Source of the DNA: Pempheris klunzingeri
Taxonomy: Eukaryota > Chordata > Actinopteri > Acropomatiformes > Pempheridae
Direction: 5' to 3'
Assembly: GCF_042242105.1 (NCBI RefSeq)
Contig: NC_092013.1
Coordinates: 9,322,618-9,386,617, forward strand
Length of the DNA: 64,000 bases
Shown: in pieces, positions 31,801 to 44,900 of the stretch
How positions within the stretch are numbered: position 1 is the stretch's first letter
How the letters are laid out: each line of letters begins with the position of its first letter
Program-made: the position numbers and the translations under genes
The notes under the pieces: model-generated
What the model saw: the letters and a program-made list of their open reading frames with translations, nothing else
Database searches by the model: none
What the model was told of the DNA's origin: nothing

Positions 31801-34800
31801 TGTGGGCGCTCAGCTTCTTCATGGCCTTCAACCGCGGCAACGGTTTCCGTGCTGACTTAGTTTCCGAGACCATGTCCATCCGTGCTTTCCATTTTATCGA
31901 GCGCAACATCACCAACTACTATGAGATGATGCTCACAGACCGGAAAGAGGCCACATCCTGGTCACGCAGGTAAGATCATCAAGGGGGAGGTTAATAGAAA
32001 GATGTCAAATCCATGCATTGGTCCCACTCTGCTCACTTGTTCTTTCCAGGATGCACCTGGCATTAAAGGCATATCAGGAACTGCTGCTAACTGTAAACGA
32101 GATGGACCGCTCACAGGACGAAAGCATCCGTCAGAGTTCCAACGTTATTAAAAGTGAGATGCTAACAGCTCTTGTTCAGAAAGATAACAATATTCATTTG
32201 AAATATGAAAAAGGGTTTGTATGTAATTGTAGCGCTAGTTGCCTCATCTATTAACCTCCTCTCTTTAGGCAACATATTTTACTTGACGGAGTACAGGGAG
32301 ATTTTCCTGACCTTGCTGAGGAAGTATGATGAAACCAGACAGCCCCGCTCCTACCTCATAGACCTGGTGGAGTCGACTCATCTGTTCATGCGCATGTTGG
32401 AGCGCTTCTGCAAAGGTCGCAAAAGCTTGATGGTTCAGGTAAGTTCTCGTGCTAAATTTGTAGTGTGTGTTAATTGTTCTCCTTAATATCTGCTTAAAAT
32501 ATTAACATCCAGCTCTGTTAACTCTGCAGAAGAAGAGGGTGAGGCGGAGAAAGTCAAGAGGAGGAGAAAAGCCAGCAGCCGCAGAGACTAGTCCAGAGGC
32601 CCTGGCAGAGACCTGGAAGGCTGTAGAGGAGGAGATGAAGACTTCTGGGTTTCAGGTCAGTGTGAGAATCAACCTGCACAAGGGAATATTTGGCTTTAAA
32701 GAACATCTTCAAAGTTGCACAACAAGGATGCTTTTTAAGGAGCCCAATTTACCAACACTGAATACCACCTCGCTGTCTTTTGTGTGCAGCTGTCAGAGTC
32801 TTTGACTGAGAGCATCGTGCCATTTGATGCCACGTCTGAAACTCCACTTGAGGAGCAGCGGACTGAGGCCATGGTGCGGGTGCAGGACGCCCTGCTGGCT
32901 CGACTGGGGCCAGAAGCACTGGGACTGCTACGTGCTGCCAGGTCAGCGAGACGCCATCAACCCCTCAGACTAATTACACATGTTTAGTTGTTTAAGTATT
33001 TTACCGTCTTCTTGTCAAACGCAGGGAGGTGTGGCCAGAGGGCGATGTGTTTGGCTCACCTGATGTGGAACCTGAAGAGGAACTGGAACTCCTTAAGCAG
33101 ATATTGCACGCCAGTCTGCCAAGTAAAGTTTTAGAATTAATATCTACGCGGCCTTCTAAATCAGACCTATGCAGAATTCAAACCCCGACTTTTAATTTCA
33201 GGGTCATCTCCTCCTGAGATTGTGTTAGAGGAGGAAGATGATGCAGCAGAATTAGAGGACGAAGAATTGGAGTCTGTCCAGGTTTCTGAAAGCGAGTTCA
33301 ACTTTCTAGACTTTATCAAAAGGTGAGGAAAACGGTTTAAAAGAAATACACAGTAACCTTCCATGGCGCAGCCTTCCTAATGGGACATGTCACCCTTCTC
33401 TTACATCCCCACAGATTTGCCAGCCCCAATATTGTGCAGCCATACCTCCTGTTATTAAAGTCCTACTCCAAAAACTCGCCTCACACAAACCACTGCATCG
33501 TTCGAATGCTGCACCGCCTGGCTGTCGACCTCAAAATGGATGCCCTGCTTTTCCAGCTGTCAGTCTTCAACCTTTTTAACAAGCTCCTCAGCGACCCCGC
33601 TGCAGCTGCTTACCAGGTACAGTAACGACATGAGGAAAAACATTCTTCAACGTTGTCAAGCAAACGATTGGCAACATAAGGTCAACTGTAGAACAGACGC
33701 TAAAGCTTACCTTTTACTCTGTCCTTCACAGGAACTGGTGACCTTTGCCAAGTATGTGCTGAAGTGTTTCTTTTCACTGGCGGCACAAAACAACAAGGCA
33801 TATGTTGAGCTGCTGTTCTGGAAAAATGTGGGCGCAGCGCGAGAGATGACTGAAGGCTACAGCAAAGACGGGTTGGTGCCCTTTTCGTTTTTGTGTTTCG
33901 TCAGCGTTTGTGTGTGTCGCATTTCATATTAAGATGACTGTTGTTACCACGTTACAGGTAAAATATGAGCTTCTGTGAAATTGTATGACCTTATTTATAA
34001 AACACATGGCATTTACATTCGTTATAAAAAGTCGTGGGTTCTGCAGTTTGAAATGCTGAATCTTGTCCTAAACATGTCAGAGAGGGAAAGAAACCAACGT
34101 GGACAGAAGAGGAGGAAGAGGAGCTGCGCACGCTTTATGAGGAGCATCGGGATTCTGAAGGTCTGCTTTCATTTTGTTTGTTGTATTATAAGTTACAAGA
34201 TGCACATGCACACTATGTACTTTGGTCTACATTCTGTCATCGAGTGTTGATTCTTGTGTTCAGTGCCAGATATAGTGGAGACTCTGCTACCATTACTGAG
34301 TAACAGCACCCGCACTCGGCGCCAGGTAGTGACGAAGCTAGTGCATCTGGGTCTGGTGGACAATGCGAAGGAACTGAAGAAACAGAAGTATGTGCTCCAG
34401 ACAGAATGAGTCATATGTTAATGTTATGAGCAAATCTTAAGAAATACTTGTTAAACTTTCTTTTACAAAAGGATAGGTACCCGGATCGTTCTCTGGACTG
34501 AGGAGCAGGAGCAGGAGCTGGAGATGCTCTATGAGGAGTACAAAGACTCTGACGGTAATGGACGTCATATTATCATTTTGTAGTGAATGAGAGGAAATTT
34601 GAGCAGCCTTCCACTTTCCCCTTTTTCTCAGAACACTTAATGGTTCGCGTGTTGACTCTGTTTCGTACCAAATCTGTATTTTCACAGATGTGCTGGGTAA
34701 TATCCTGAAGAAGCTGACAGCCAAGCGGTCCCGTGCACGTGTGGTGGACAAGCTGCTCAGTATGGGTTTGGTGTCCGAAAGACGAGAACTTTATAAGAAG

Positions 34801-37800
34801 AGGAGTCGCGGTGCTCAGGGGAAGAGCTCCGGCAAAGGAATGGTAAGGTCAATTTAGGTGAGCTTTGATCTTTTATAGTAAAACTATGGATCGGGTTAAA
34901 GGCATTTTCACACCTGAAGTTCTCCAATTAGTCAGAGTTTTTCCCTGTGGAAAAAAACTCCTGGAAGTAAACACAGAGTAAAAGAAGAGCAGACTTCTGT
35001 TGTTCTGTTTGAGGAATATATTAGTGTGCCACTTTCCAATTTCACAATGAAGGGACAACTACATGGGATGATCTTGGCCCTGGTAATCTTTTATTATCTT
35101 TTATTTAGACGCAAGAAGGATCAAATTAAGATGAATCTATACAGGATACAATACAAGAATAAGGATACATAATAAAAATCACAGAGAATAATCAATTCTA
35201 TTTTAATAAATGGTGTTTGTACAATAATGGTCACTCTTTGTCTGCTACAGACTGAAGAAGAGTTCTTAGAAGGACTTACACAAAGTTTCCCAGATGATCC
35301 TGAGGACAGAGATGATGAAAATGAGGCAGAGGACGAGTCTGAAGAGAGTGAGGAAGAGGAAGATGAAGAGCAAGAAAGGGAAAAATCACAAAATGGAGGA
35401 AGGAGGAGCCAAAGCCTGCGGTCCCCTGTAGAGAGGAGAGCTGATGTGGGCACCACGGTGTACGCTCTACAACAGGAAGGTGAGACAAAGTGATAAAAAC
35501 GGCCGTGTTCACTGATAGTCTGTGTGTTAAGTTTTTATTTGAAAACATTTATCTTAAAAACTGCAAGAGCAAAATATTCTTCTATTATGTATTCTTAGGA
35601 TTAGTCTCACGCTGTTTTTTTTTTTTTAATGACAGGCTTGTCTGGACCCATGTTGTGGCTCCAGCGATGTCTGAACAGAACAGCAGAAGACCGTGAAATG
35701 GATGGTAAGTGCAACTGTCCAAAAAAAAATGTGTCCAATCAGTTTACATGTTATTTTTTCATTTCAACTAGTGCTGTTTGGTCTGTTAATTGAATTGTGG
35801 CCCACTCACCAGGTTTGTCCCAGGCTGTGCCACTCGTTCCTCTGACAGAGGAAAATGAAGAAGCCATGGACAACAAGAGCTTCAAGAAGCTGTTGCGCAA
35901 ACTGGGAATACGAGCGCCTGCAAATGAGCAGGTGCGTGTTTTAGTTAAAGGCATTATGTTTTCAGGTCGTCCATCCATCCCATTCTTGTGGACATGTTAT
36001 TTCTGAAATGTCTTGAAGGAATTTGTTTAATTTTGGCAGAAACATCGACTTGGACTCAAAGATAAAATGATCAGATTTTGATGATTGAATGATTAGATTT
36101 TGGCCATAACCTAAGAATTCCTACACTAATTATAACAGAATTTTACGCAAATGTCTAAAAGGATAAAACTATGAAGTGATGACATTTTATATCCATAAGT
36201 TCAAAGGTCAACTTAATAATAAAGTTCTACAAAAACTCTGGCAGCCTAACACCATAACTCAGGAACAGAGGTGGAGATTGAGTTTCACATTTGGTCGGAT
36301 GAACTGAATTGGTGACACTAAACTTGGGTCTGGACAGACAGATGTTAACTGCAACCTGAATGGCTGGTGGAAGCATATAGCCATGAGGCAGTAATTCTAC
36401 TTTTTGTGATATTTGTACACTAATTACAGCCCTTTAACCTGCTTTTTGTGCTTTTGTTTGAGACCGTGTTGGAGTTTTTATGTGCAAAATAGATAACTAA
36501 TGGATTAAAAAATACCTAATGGTAAAGTACTAAACAGCTGGTACTTTTAACTACTCATTCATTGTATTTATTTGTCACTGTTCTGTATCCAGGAGTCCTT
36601 TTGGAGGATCCCAGCAAAGATCAGTGCATCCCAGCTCCGCAGTGCAGCTGCAGCTCTTAGTCCAAGAGAGCAAGACGGCTCCGGGAGTCCAACCAGAGAA
36701 TCCCAGGAGGAGGTCTCTCATGAACAGAGAGCAGAGGCTCTGAGAATGCTGCTGCTCACACGCAAGATGAAACACCACACCTCTGAGCAAACAGGTATGT
36801 GTGGGAGGTTCATGTCCCAGAGTGTCTCAGATGACAACAGTTAATTACAGCTTTGTCATGTAGGTAAGAGTTAAGTTACGTGGTGCAACTTGCCTCTTCT
36901 GTAGCCAGCTTTGTCTAATCTAGTAGCCAAGAATGTGGTATTTTGCATGTTTAAATGGGGAAACGTTTATGCTTCACTTTCTTGAGAATATAGCAGAAAT
37001 CCTCTGCAATGGCAATGTCCTTCACAGTCAAGTGTTGAAGTTTGGAAAAGGAAAAGTAGGAATTCACTGGCACCAGGTGAAAGTCACACATAATAGGATT
37101 CATCTGTTAAAAAGATGGTGAAACTGCTGTAGAAGTGAGATTGGAAGCCACTGCGGAGCCGGTGGGACACATTCACTCACATATTGGTGTTGGTAAATCA
37201 TTTAAAGATGCAGCATTTTACACTGTCGGCTTAAATCTGATGACGTGTCTTGGACTAAGATGACTTTGTTCATACCTTTTAACTTTTTGTTGTTTTTAGC
37301 TCCTACGTCAGATTTCACTCCTACTGAGGATATAGATAGTACAGTTGAGAGGTGAGGTATCGCTCTATGTTTTTTGTTACTACATAAAGCCAAATCCCAG
37401 CTGAGAAATTACTGTTTAATTAGAAATACTGTTTGTTCTTAACCTATTTCTGGTCGCATCAGGTCCCAGGACAAGACCTCAACAAAAAGAAGCAGAAGCA
37501 GAGTGCTGGACGATGAAGAGGAGGAGAATGGTATTTTACCGCTGGGAATCAAATGAGTATTTTAATGCACTAGTTTAATAATAACTAATGGGGAACCCAG
37601 CTAGAAAACTTGTGAAACTAAAATTTAAAAACAGGTTTTACGTCGGCACTCCTTATTTCATGCTAAGCTTACCATCAGCTCTGATGGTAGTTGTGTTTAA
37701 GCACTGTGGCTCACACATGGCTGTCTTTACAGAGGAAGACTCCACTGCAATGGTTATGGACACCAGCGGCGATGCAGATTCAGACAAGGAGGACATCTCT

Positions 37801-37860
37801 GCTCCTGCGAAGCGCCGACGGAAGATGGTCTTAATTGATGAAGAGGAAGATGAGGATTAG
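28817..37860 (+). CDS. timeless: Timeless, replication fork protection factor
   Basis: Nuclear protein that pairs with Tipin to stabilise replication forks, couple helicase and polymerase, and support checkpoint signalling. Twenty-nine coding exons join in phase (1241 residues): 28817-28913, 29047-29200, 29490-29604, 29748-29810, 29944-30045, 30182-30337, 30421-30554, 30663-30750, 31115-31291, 31752-31969, 32050-32153, 32269-32438, 32530-32655, 32790-32941, 33025-33122, 33202-33322, 33415-33616, 33732-33871, 34081-34160, 34264-34387, 34472-34554, 34688-34842, 35251-35479, 35636-35704, 35813-35931, 36593-36794, 37300-37351, 37463-37530, 37733-37860. It matches vertebrate TIMELESS (human about 1208) throughout: [87 protein letters not shown] and ESFWRIPAK. 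The N-terminal TIMELESS domain, acidic linkers (exons 16 and 23), the C-terminal PARP1-binding region and a basic-acidic tail are present. The start [11 protein letters not shown] parallels human MDLHMMNCELL. It is not the circadian-only Drosophila type. Confidence 0.97.
30823..31080 (+). mobile_element. tRNA-derived SINE, copy 2 (timeless intron 8)
   Basis: It begins gggctgctgaggctcagaggtagag (A-box region) and continues gggttgtccaccaatcag, aagctgaaccccaaattgct, gtgtgaatgtgaacttgg and aaagcacttggagtgg. This order matches the known fish tRNA SINE layout and the copy at 26146-26335. The B box region is damaged by a small duplication (agatcttcc twice, 30868-30887), so this copy is old. It lies between timeless exons 8 and 9. 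Confidence 0.78.
36005..36420. repeat. Candidate dispersed percomorph repeat in timeless intron 25
   Basis: Phrases such as tttggccataacctaagaat, gaagtgatgacattttatat, aagttcaaaggtcaactt, ggtggagattgagtttcac and agccatgaggcagtaattct match, from memory, a repeat with very many copies in spiny-rayed fish. There is no coding capacity. Class and exact ends are not known to me. Confidence 0.6.
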
Positions 37861-38307
37861 TTACTTTCTCTAATGGACTATAAAAACTGCAGACAGGGGA
37901 GACATAAAAGTCACTCACTTTGCTCAGAAGTGGATGCGGCCCTCTGGAGGGCTGCAGACCAGACAGTGAAAACACTGTTAATGGAATACCAAACAACCCA
38001 AAGAAATAGGCCCTTAGACCTGCCCCTGTGGACACATAGATCCCATTAAGAAATGTCCTGTTGTCATCTCTTTTGTAAGCTTGATTAGTGTCTTTATGTA
38101 GTTACGGTTTATATTTAGTCGTTCTTTTTCTCCTTCATTCATCCCCAGCATGGACATCATACAGATATTTCACTGTTTGAGAAAGTTTCAGATCACAGTA
38201 CTGCTCTGAAAGCTGCAAGTTTATCTTAAAGCTGAAGGTTAATTGTCTCCTTGTTTCTATAAAATTGGTTGCTTTTGGTCATTTCTTATGCTAACTTTGT
38301 ATTTCAG

Positions 38308-38313
38308 AATAAA
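38308..38313 (+). promoter_or_regulatory. timeless: timeless poly(A) signal
   Basis: AATAAA lies 448 bases after the timeless stop codon. A second hexamer, AATAAA within an A-run, follows at about 38331-38336. Either could be used. Confidence 0.6.
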
Positions 38314-38344
38314 ATTCATGAGTACTTATTAATAAAAAAAAAAA

Positions 38345-41300
38345 GCAATTCTGTCAAAATAGTGGCTCATTTTTGTTTTGTCATCTTGTTGCACTGCATC
38401 ATTTCAAACACTAGAGGGCACAAAAATATTGAAGTATTACCTTTTTAAGTTAATGAAATAATTCTTTGAATATGTAGAATATCTACAGTAATTTGAACTC
38501 TTGAATATGTTATTTGCCCCTTAAAATTGAGTTTTTGAACAAACCTTTTAATAGTTTGTACCTCTGCAATGAGAGAGGACAGGCTCAATGAAAATAGATT
38601 AAAATTTGTTTGTTAATGTTTCTGTATTAAATGGCAAACTAATGTCTTCTAAACTGAGCTTCTTCAACACAGGGACCCTGTATCCTGTGTGTTTGCAGTC
38701 GCTGCCTGCAGTCATCCATGTTTTCCAGCTGTGTCGGGGGTGGTCTCTTGTCCTTACATCTGGACCATGTTAGTAACTTCCTGTCACAGCATCTGCTCTG
38801 CCCCCATCCTGCAGACCTGACAGTCCACAGACACCACTGTGAGTTAAGCATGAGAGCACAATGGTGGGTGGGTATGTGTATCATGAGGTTAAAGGTATAT
38901 CACTTCCTCTGCACAGAGAAATACCTAATATGTCTCCATGTAATAACCCAAACAGGCTTAGGCAGCCTGTATATTGAATATAGAGGGATGACTCATTGTT
39001 TTGTAACCAACATAAAAGCAAATGCCTGCTGGCTGTATTGCCAAATATTGGTAACAGGCGCTTTATACAAGTCATTCAATCATGCAAACTTTTATTAAAT
39101 GAAAGCCATGCTTTTGTTAGCAACAATGAAAACATGCCTTTTCTTTTAAAAGCAACAAAAAGTGATGGAAATCACCCTTGAGTGTTTGAGTTGACACATT
39201 TTCCTCAACAATCATATCTTTAGGGCTTAACACTTTAAATGTATTACTTAGTTGAGGGTGTGGGTCTAAAAAACGTGTGTTTCAAGTGAATCTAAAACTC
39301 ATCGCAGACCGTTGTTTCTTATGCGCAAATGCATCGTTATTTGTTAAATCGTGTAACGGCTGTATGTAGAAAACCTATGCAGTGAATCCTGCTGTAACAG
39401 TCTAATATTGAGGTAAGTTCTCTGGAAAATGTACACGTCTGTTCAGTTTGTGAGGGGGTGGAAAAAAAAACTGCCTGATTTGTTTGTCAGATAATTTCTT
39501 TTCCCCAGGACTGGCTTGGATTGTAACTGAGCTTCATGTTGCAACACAGCTTGAGGCACGAAGCCTTTACCTCACAACTATCTGGTTCCCTCTGTGTGTC
39601 AGGTAGTTAATGTGGGAGTATGTGAAATGTCACTGAAGATCAAAGATATTCTTTTTCCTTTGCTTTGTTTGCTTTTCTGTATGTATGGATCACACTCTGG
39701 AAGGGAGAGAACAGTATCTTTATTCATAGTGCTTGATGTTTTTCTGATAGAAAAACGTGACAAATTAGTGTGGGGCTCGTCAACAATTACATCACTTCTT
39801 CATTAGGGAGAGCACAAAAATGGTTCAGTTGCTATTGCTAAATCCTGGAAATGCATTCACAGGTGTTACGTAAAATAATGTGCCAGTGAATACTGAAAGC
39901 GCTGAGGCATTCTGACGCATTGGAATTGGGAAACCTGCAAGCAATGCCAAGTAATTATCTGTCAGGAAGTCAAACCCGACTGAACAGATGATCTCCATAT
40001 GCAAATATAGGGGGTGAATATACTGCAAATGGTAACAAAGAACACCTGTGGGTGTAGTTGTTGTGCTGTTAGTGCGGTACCCATACAGTCTATGGATGTG
40101 GCTATAAATAAATAAGACCCCATCTCTGGTACAAACACAATCACCACCACCCCCTCATCTGGTACACCCTGTGGTGAGAATGAGTGGCCCCACTTCGGTG
40201 TCAGCACTGCCAGCTGTAGCTCATTTCCCTCTGAATGTACCAGTACAGTCCACTGGGTCCTCTCACCCGTTCTTTCTCTTTGGACACCGCAAATTCCCAA
40301 CCGTCTTCAGTGTGTAACTGTATGAATAGAGAAAGGAGAAGAGAATGAACAGGCCTGCAATATATACAACTTGTCTGCCCTTCAGCATTCGAACACTAGT
40401 CACTGTCTTCACTCATCAAACGCTGAGTACTGACAGTTTTGTATGTTGTGCATGTTATTAAATCAATGAGTTTTAATTGTCTGTGTTAGTTTCAAATATG
40501 TGTAGGCCTACCCAAGGCTCCATAGAAAGTAACATCCTTACTGTGAGTGGATTATCTTAGTAAAATAAAGTTAAATTAATTGAATAACTCTATAATTGGA
40601 TTTTGGCTTCGAAGCTGTGCAGCACATTTCGAGAAGGTCAGAGGTCCTTTTGAGTTGTTTACTCAATAAACTGAGCACAAAAAGTGACCTGCAGGAGGGG
40701 GATAAATCTGGCAACCCAAAATGTTGCCTTATTGGTTTAAGTGCTCTAAAAAGCATTCAGAAATGATTTATTAGTTATTAATAAAGCCATAAATTACAAC
40801 TTATGGACCATTTTAAATTGTGCCTTATTGGAAAGTGAAAAAAGTTACAGAAGTTTTAAATCAGTAAAATGAATCCACCATCATTCTTTATTCTTTAAAG
40901 TGTGTTATTGTATGCGATGTTAACTGTTTCAGCCAAACATTCAAAGCTTCACCTTGCCGACATATTGGACGGGTAAGACTGGCCTGTAAACACTAGAGGA
41001 AAATGGGCGCTGCGTTTTCTTGTGAGCAAAAAACACCACAATTTTGTAATTTCTCAGCAATTTCATCTACATAAGGATCATATTTATGGTTCATGATCTA
41101 CATGGAGTTCATTTTATTCAGAACTTTGTCTATTTTTTCTAATTCTTCCAGTATGGCGGCGACGTTGGCCGTTGGCGTCAGATCCAGCTGTTAATCTGTC
41201 AGTGGATTTAAATTTATGAGGAAAACACCATGTTATGTGACACGTTTTGATGTAGACTGACTCTTCTAACTTATATCAGTACATAATTATTTATTCTACA

Positions 41301-41390
41301 TCCTAATGAGTGTAAAAAATCATCAAAAAAACACCCATTAATTGAATGAGTATGTTACATAGCCCCAGGTGTAGCTAGCTAGCTCTTTCA
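38345..41390. other. timeless-tmem198 intergenic region
   Basis: About 3 kb of AT-rich DNA with no supported gene. ORFs here (38639-38884, 38718-39098, 39962-40300) have no recognised family or splice context. The phrase cccatacagtctatgg near 40080-40095 is a fragment also seen at about 5676-5690. Confidence 0.55.
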
Positions 41391-41439
41391 AGCTGCGACC
41401 TCATCTGTTGCTGCTCCCCCACACCTCCTCCCTCCCTCC

Positions 41440-41979
41440 CGGCTTGCCTCTCCAACGGACCAACCGAGACGCTGGATGGAGACAGAGAGGGGATCGTCCC
41501 GGAGGGAAAAAACTTTTTCCTCCTTTGTTTTTTTTTAAGTGCCATTTACTTCAGCGGAGAAGGGGAGGCGTGTGAGGGAGGATCGTTCAGATTTTCCAGA
41601 GAGGTGGACTTTTTTTTTGGTGTGGAGTCACAGACTGGAGCTTCACTACGGTCGGTTTAGTGAGGTTAACTTAACGAAGTTCCCCGGCTGAGTAAAGGGA
41701 GAATGGAGACTAGCTAACCCCCAGCTAGCGTAGTTTAGCGTCTTTAAAACATTTGCATGAGGCAGAGGAAAGAACAAAACGATGCCGCAGTCGTCGGTAT
41801 AGTTCAGCCTGTGAGTTTTGAAAAAAAAAAAGTCAAGGGAGAAGTTGGGGAAAACCGGTTTTCCCTGGTACGCTGCCGCCGCTTTTGTGTTTGTGAATGG
41901 TGGGGAGTTTTTCCTGTTTGACAGGGCTGATTGTCAAAGAGAAGTTAACGCTACAGCCGCCGAACACTAGGGCTCATCG
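41440..41979 (+). promoter_or_regulatory. tmem198b: Probable tmem198 promoter and non-coding first exon
   Basis: A pyrimidine-rich and then GC-rich patch (ctccctccctcccggc..., ccgccgaacactagggctc) ends at a strong donor, CATCG/GTAAGTTTTT (GT at 41980-41981). The next plus-strand acceptor that leads into an ORF start is CTCTTACAG at 51712-51720, so this is inferred to be tmem198 exon 1. It has no long plus-strand ORF. The alternative is an unlinked CpG-type promoter for an unseen transcript. Confidence 0.5.
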
Positions 41980-44900
41980 GTAAGTTTTTAAAAACACTTT
42001 TACTCAATGAAAATACGGGTTTTGTGAGTTGCACATCTACATCACTGCGTTACTCTTCGTTTTACACCCCGAGGTTTGGTTGTCTGTGTTCTCTTGCCAG
42101 TGCACATTTGAATTCAGTTAACTCCAGACTGTCATTGGAAACAATAGCAGCGTATTTCATTACCGATGATGATTGATCATAGTGGAGCGGGTCCACCTCA
42201 GACTCTGACTGATCACTCCCAAACTCTACAGCTGGAAATGTTTGTAGTAACACGTAGCAAGCCAGGCTGCATCCATGGCTGCTCCCCCTCTTTTTTTTTT
42301 TTTTTTAAAGCATAGTACACTTGAGGCACATAATGCAACTTTTCCTTCAGCCTTTCAACACAAAGACATAATGATCCAGGATGGTAAAGGCTGTATTGGT
42401 GTGCACTGAACCAAACAAGTAGACTAAAACCCCTCTGCACTGTGCTTTAATCAATACTGGCTTACAAAATTAGGGTTTGAAGTTAGTTATGCAGAAGTGG
42501 AAGATGGTAAGCAGCTCACAGCTCTGAACTAAAATAAAAGATCAATACTGATTTGTGATTAGTTACATTTAAATCAAGGTATATGGTTGTTTAACAAGTC
42601 AGAACACTTTGAGAAACATAATTTGTATATAGTTATTCTCCATGATCACACATATGCAGGAGCACAACTAAATGGAAATATCCATCATCTTATAAAGCAA
42701 ACATTTTATGTCTTTTTATGGCCCACGTAGCGTGCTAAAAGCCCCGGCCCTGTGGTTCTGTTGTGTGATCCAGGGTGGGAGTGCCTCTTGGTTTTCTGGG
42801 CAGTGTGATGACAGCCTACAGGTCCTGTCTTTACTGGGGAGTGCAGTCTGTAGTTGCACCCCCTCAGTGCGCCGACCCCCCCACCCCTCCCCAAATCTAT
42901 CTACTTGACCTACTCTGTCAGCCTGCACCAGATGGTTGTGCCCCTTTGAAACGGCAAAGAGGAAGCCCTTCCCTGCTTCGGTGAAAAAGAGAAGGCAGGA
43001 AAGGGAGCATGAGGAGCAGGGGTTGATGAAAGTTGGACTGCACATGTTGTTTTGCACGGTGCCTTTTTAATTAGCATGAATGCAAGGATCTCACTTTTGT
43101 CTTGTGTTTGTTATTAGAATATGTTAACACCGTGCTGACTTCTCATATCTTCAGCGATTTAAACATGCATAATTAAATTACACTTAGACCATTGAACGCT
43201 GAACTTTATATAGGCTACTGTAGGCAGTTTTCAGGAGAGAGTATCCACAGGAAGAGCAACTGACCTGCAAGGCAAAGTAGAAATTCCCATTTTATGAGGG
43301 TACGCTTTAATTTGAAGTTTGGGTAATTGCTGCGTTTGGATCTGCTTTCTTCTTTAAACACAAGCAGTCTTTTTTTCCCCTTAAGACAACAGGGCCATAG
43401 GCTAAGGTTTACTCTTCCAATTAACGCACTGCCTTGCCAGCCATCTCTACATATACAGTCCCAAACTCTTGAGTTTCATTGTACAAAATCAAAGTAAAGT
43501 ACACAGTTCTTACTCTTAATGTTTTTTTTCTTTTAGTTTACTTTACTTTCTTTGGCTAAAGAGGCAGAGCATAAATTCGAAATTTGGAACCATCAACTTG
43601 TGGTTACTTAAAAACACAATGCATTTACACAGTCATTTATTCAGCGGTTTGATATAGTGAATATTCAGTATTGAATCATGACAGACTCATGAATATTCTC
43701 CTCTGTTGTTGTTATCGTCTGTCGGGACATGATTTAAGATCGAAGCTGTCACAAATGTAGTTTCATATTGACATTGTTTAGTAATGCTGATTTCCTGTGC
43801 TGACCTCTTCAGAGTTGTTGGGTGAGCTCCCCCACTCTGTCAAGTGGCATGCTCAGGCCTCCTGCATCTGTTCATATGCGCAGCACATGGACAAGACTGA
43901 GCACTGGAGCGACTCTATCATTATGAATAAGTGCAGTGTTAAGGAAGCAATGTGCTGTACAGTCTGCACAAGACTCATTGCTGTGACTCATTTAATAGGA
44001 AGGCGACTCTTCTCTCTACCTTTCTCCTCTTCTAGGAAAGTTTTTGTAAATTGTTTAAATCATTTTGTAATTACCCGACCATGGATGTTTTTATGCCATA
44101 GATGGTGTCTTGGTTTTACCTCTTAAAAGATGAACTAAAGCATGGCTTGAGAGCAGCCTGTGTAAGACTCAGCGATTGGAGGATTTGGAGATTCCTGGAT
44201 GCAAGAAAACCCCCCATTGTCACATGCAAACCACATAAAAACTGATACCAGTCATTTTGAAAAACATCCATCCATAGGCTACTTTTAGCACTTTAAACAT
44301 TGGTTATACTCGTGACATGAGAGGGGTGTTGGGTCGGCTTGGAAAATGAAGGACACACGTGATATTTTAGGCCCGTGAGATCGCTGTAGGAGGTACAATT
44401 ATTGTCGACTGGAATTTGACAAAGAGGGTTAAATGGCTGCTCTAAATGACAGAGCTGCAGTGGAAGTGCTGCAGACATATATAGGCACTGCACGGAGGTC
44501 TGAACCACCACTACCACCACTGTGCTCACTCCCCGTCCGCTGCTATAGCAAATCTGTCTACAAATGATCACAATTCAATCAGTGGCCTATTTGATTTTAC
44601 TTTGGCAGGGTGCCAAAGCAACTCTGCTCCCTCTACGCCAGGAGCTTTACAAAGTTTTAATCTACCCTAATATATACTCCAGTGAAACTCCCCTCAGCTC
44701 GACTTCATACGGAGGGCAGGACATTCTTGGAGGTGGTCGGGTGTTGGCGTAGTGCTCAAGGACACGTCTGGACGATGGGTGGTTGCGCCTAGGCTCTCCA
44801 CGCCAACCTAGTGCATATATTATCTCATACACAGCGCCATGCTGTCATGCCCTCGCTAACATGTGGACATCAGACTCCACCACACCGCCTACTAAATGCT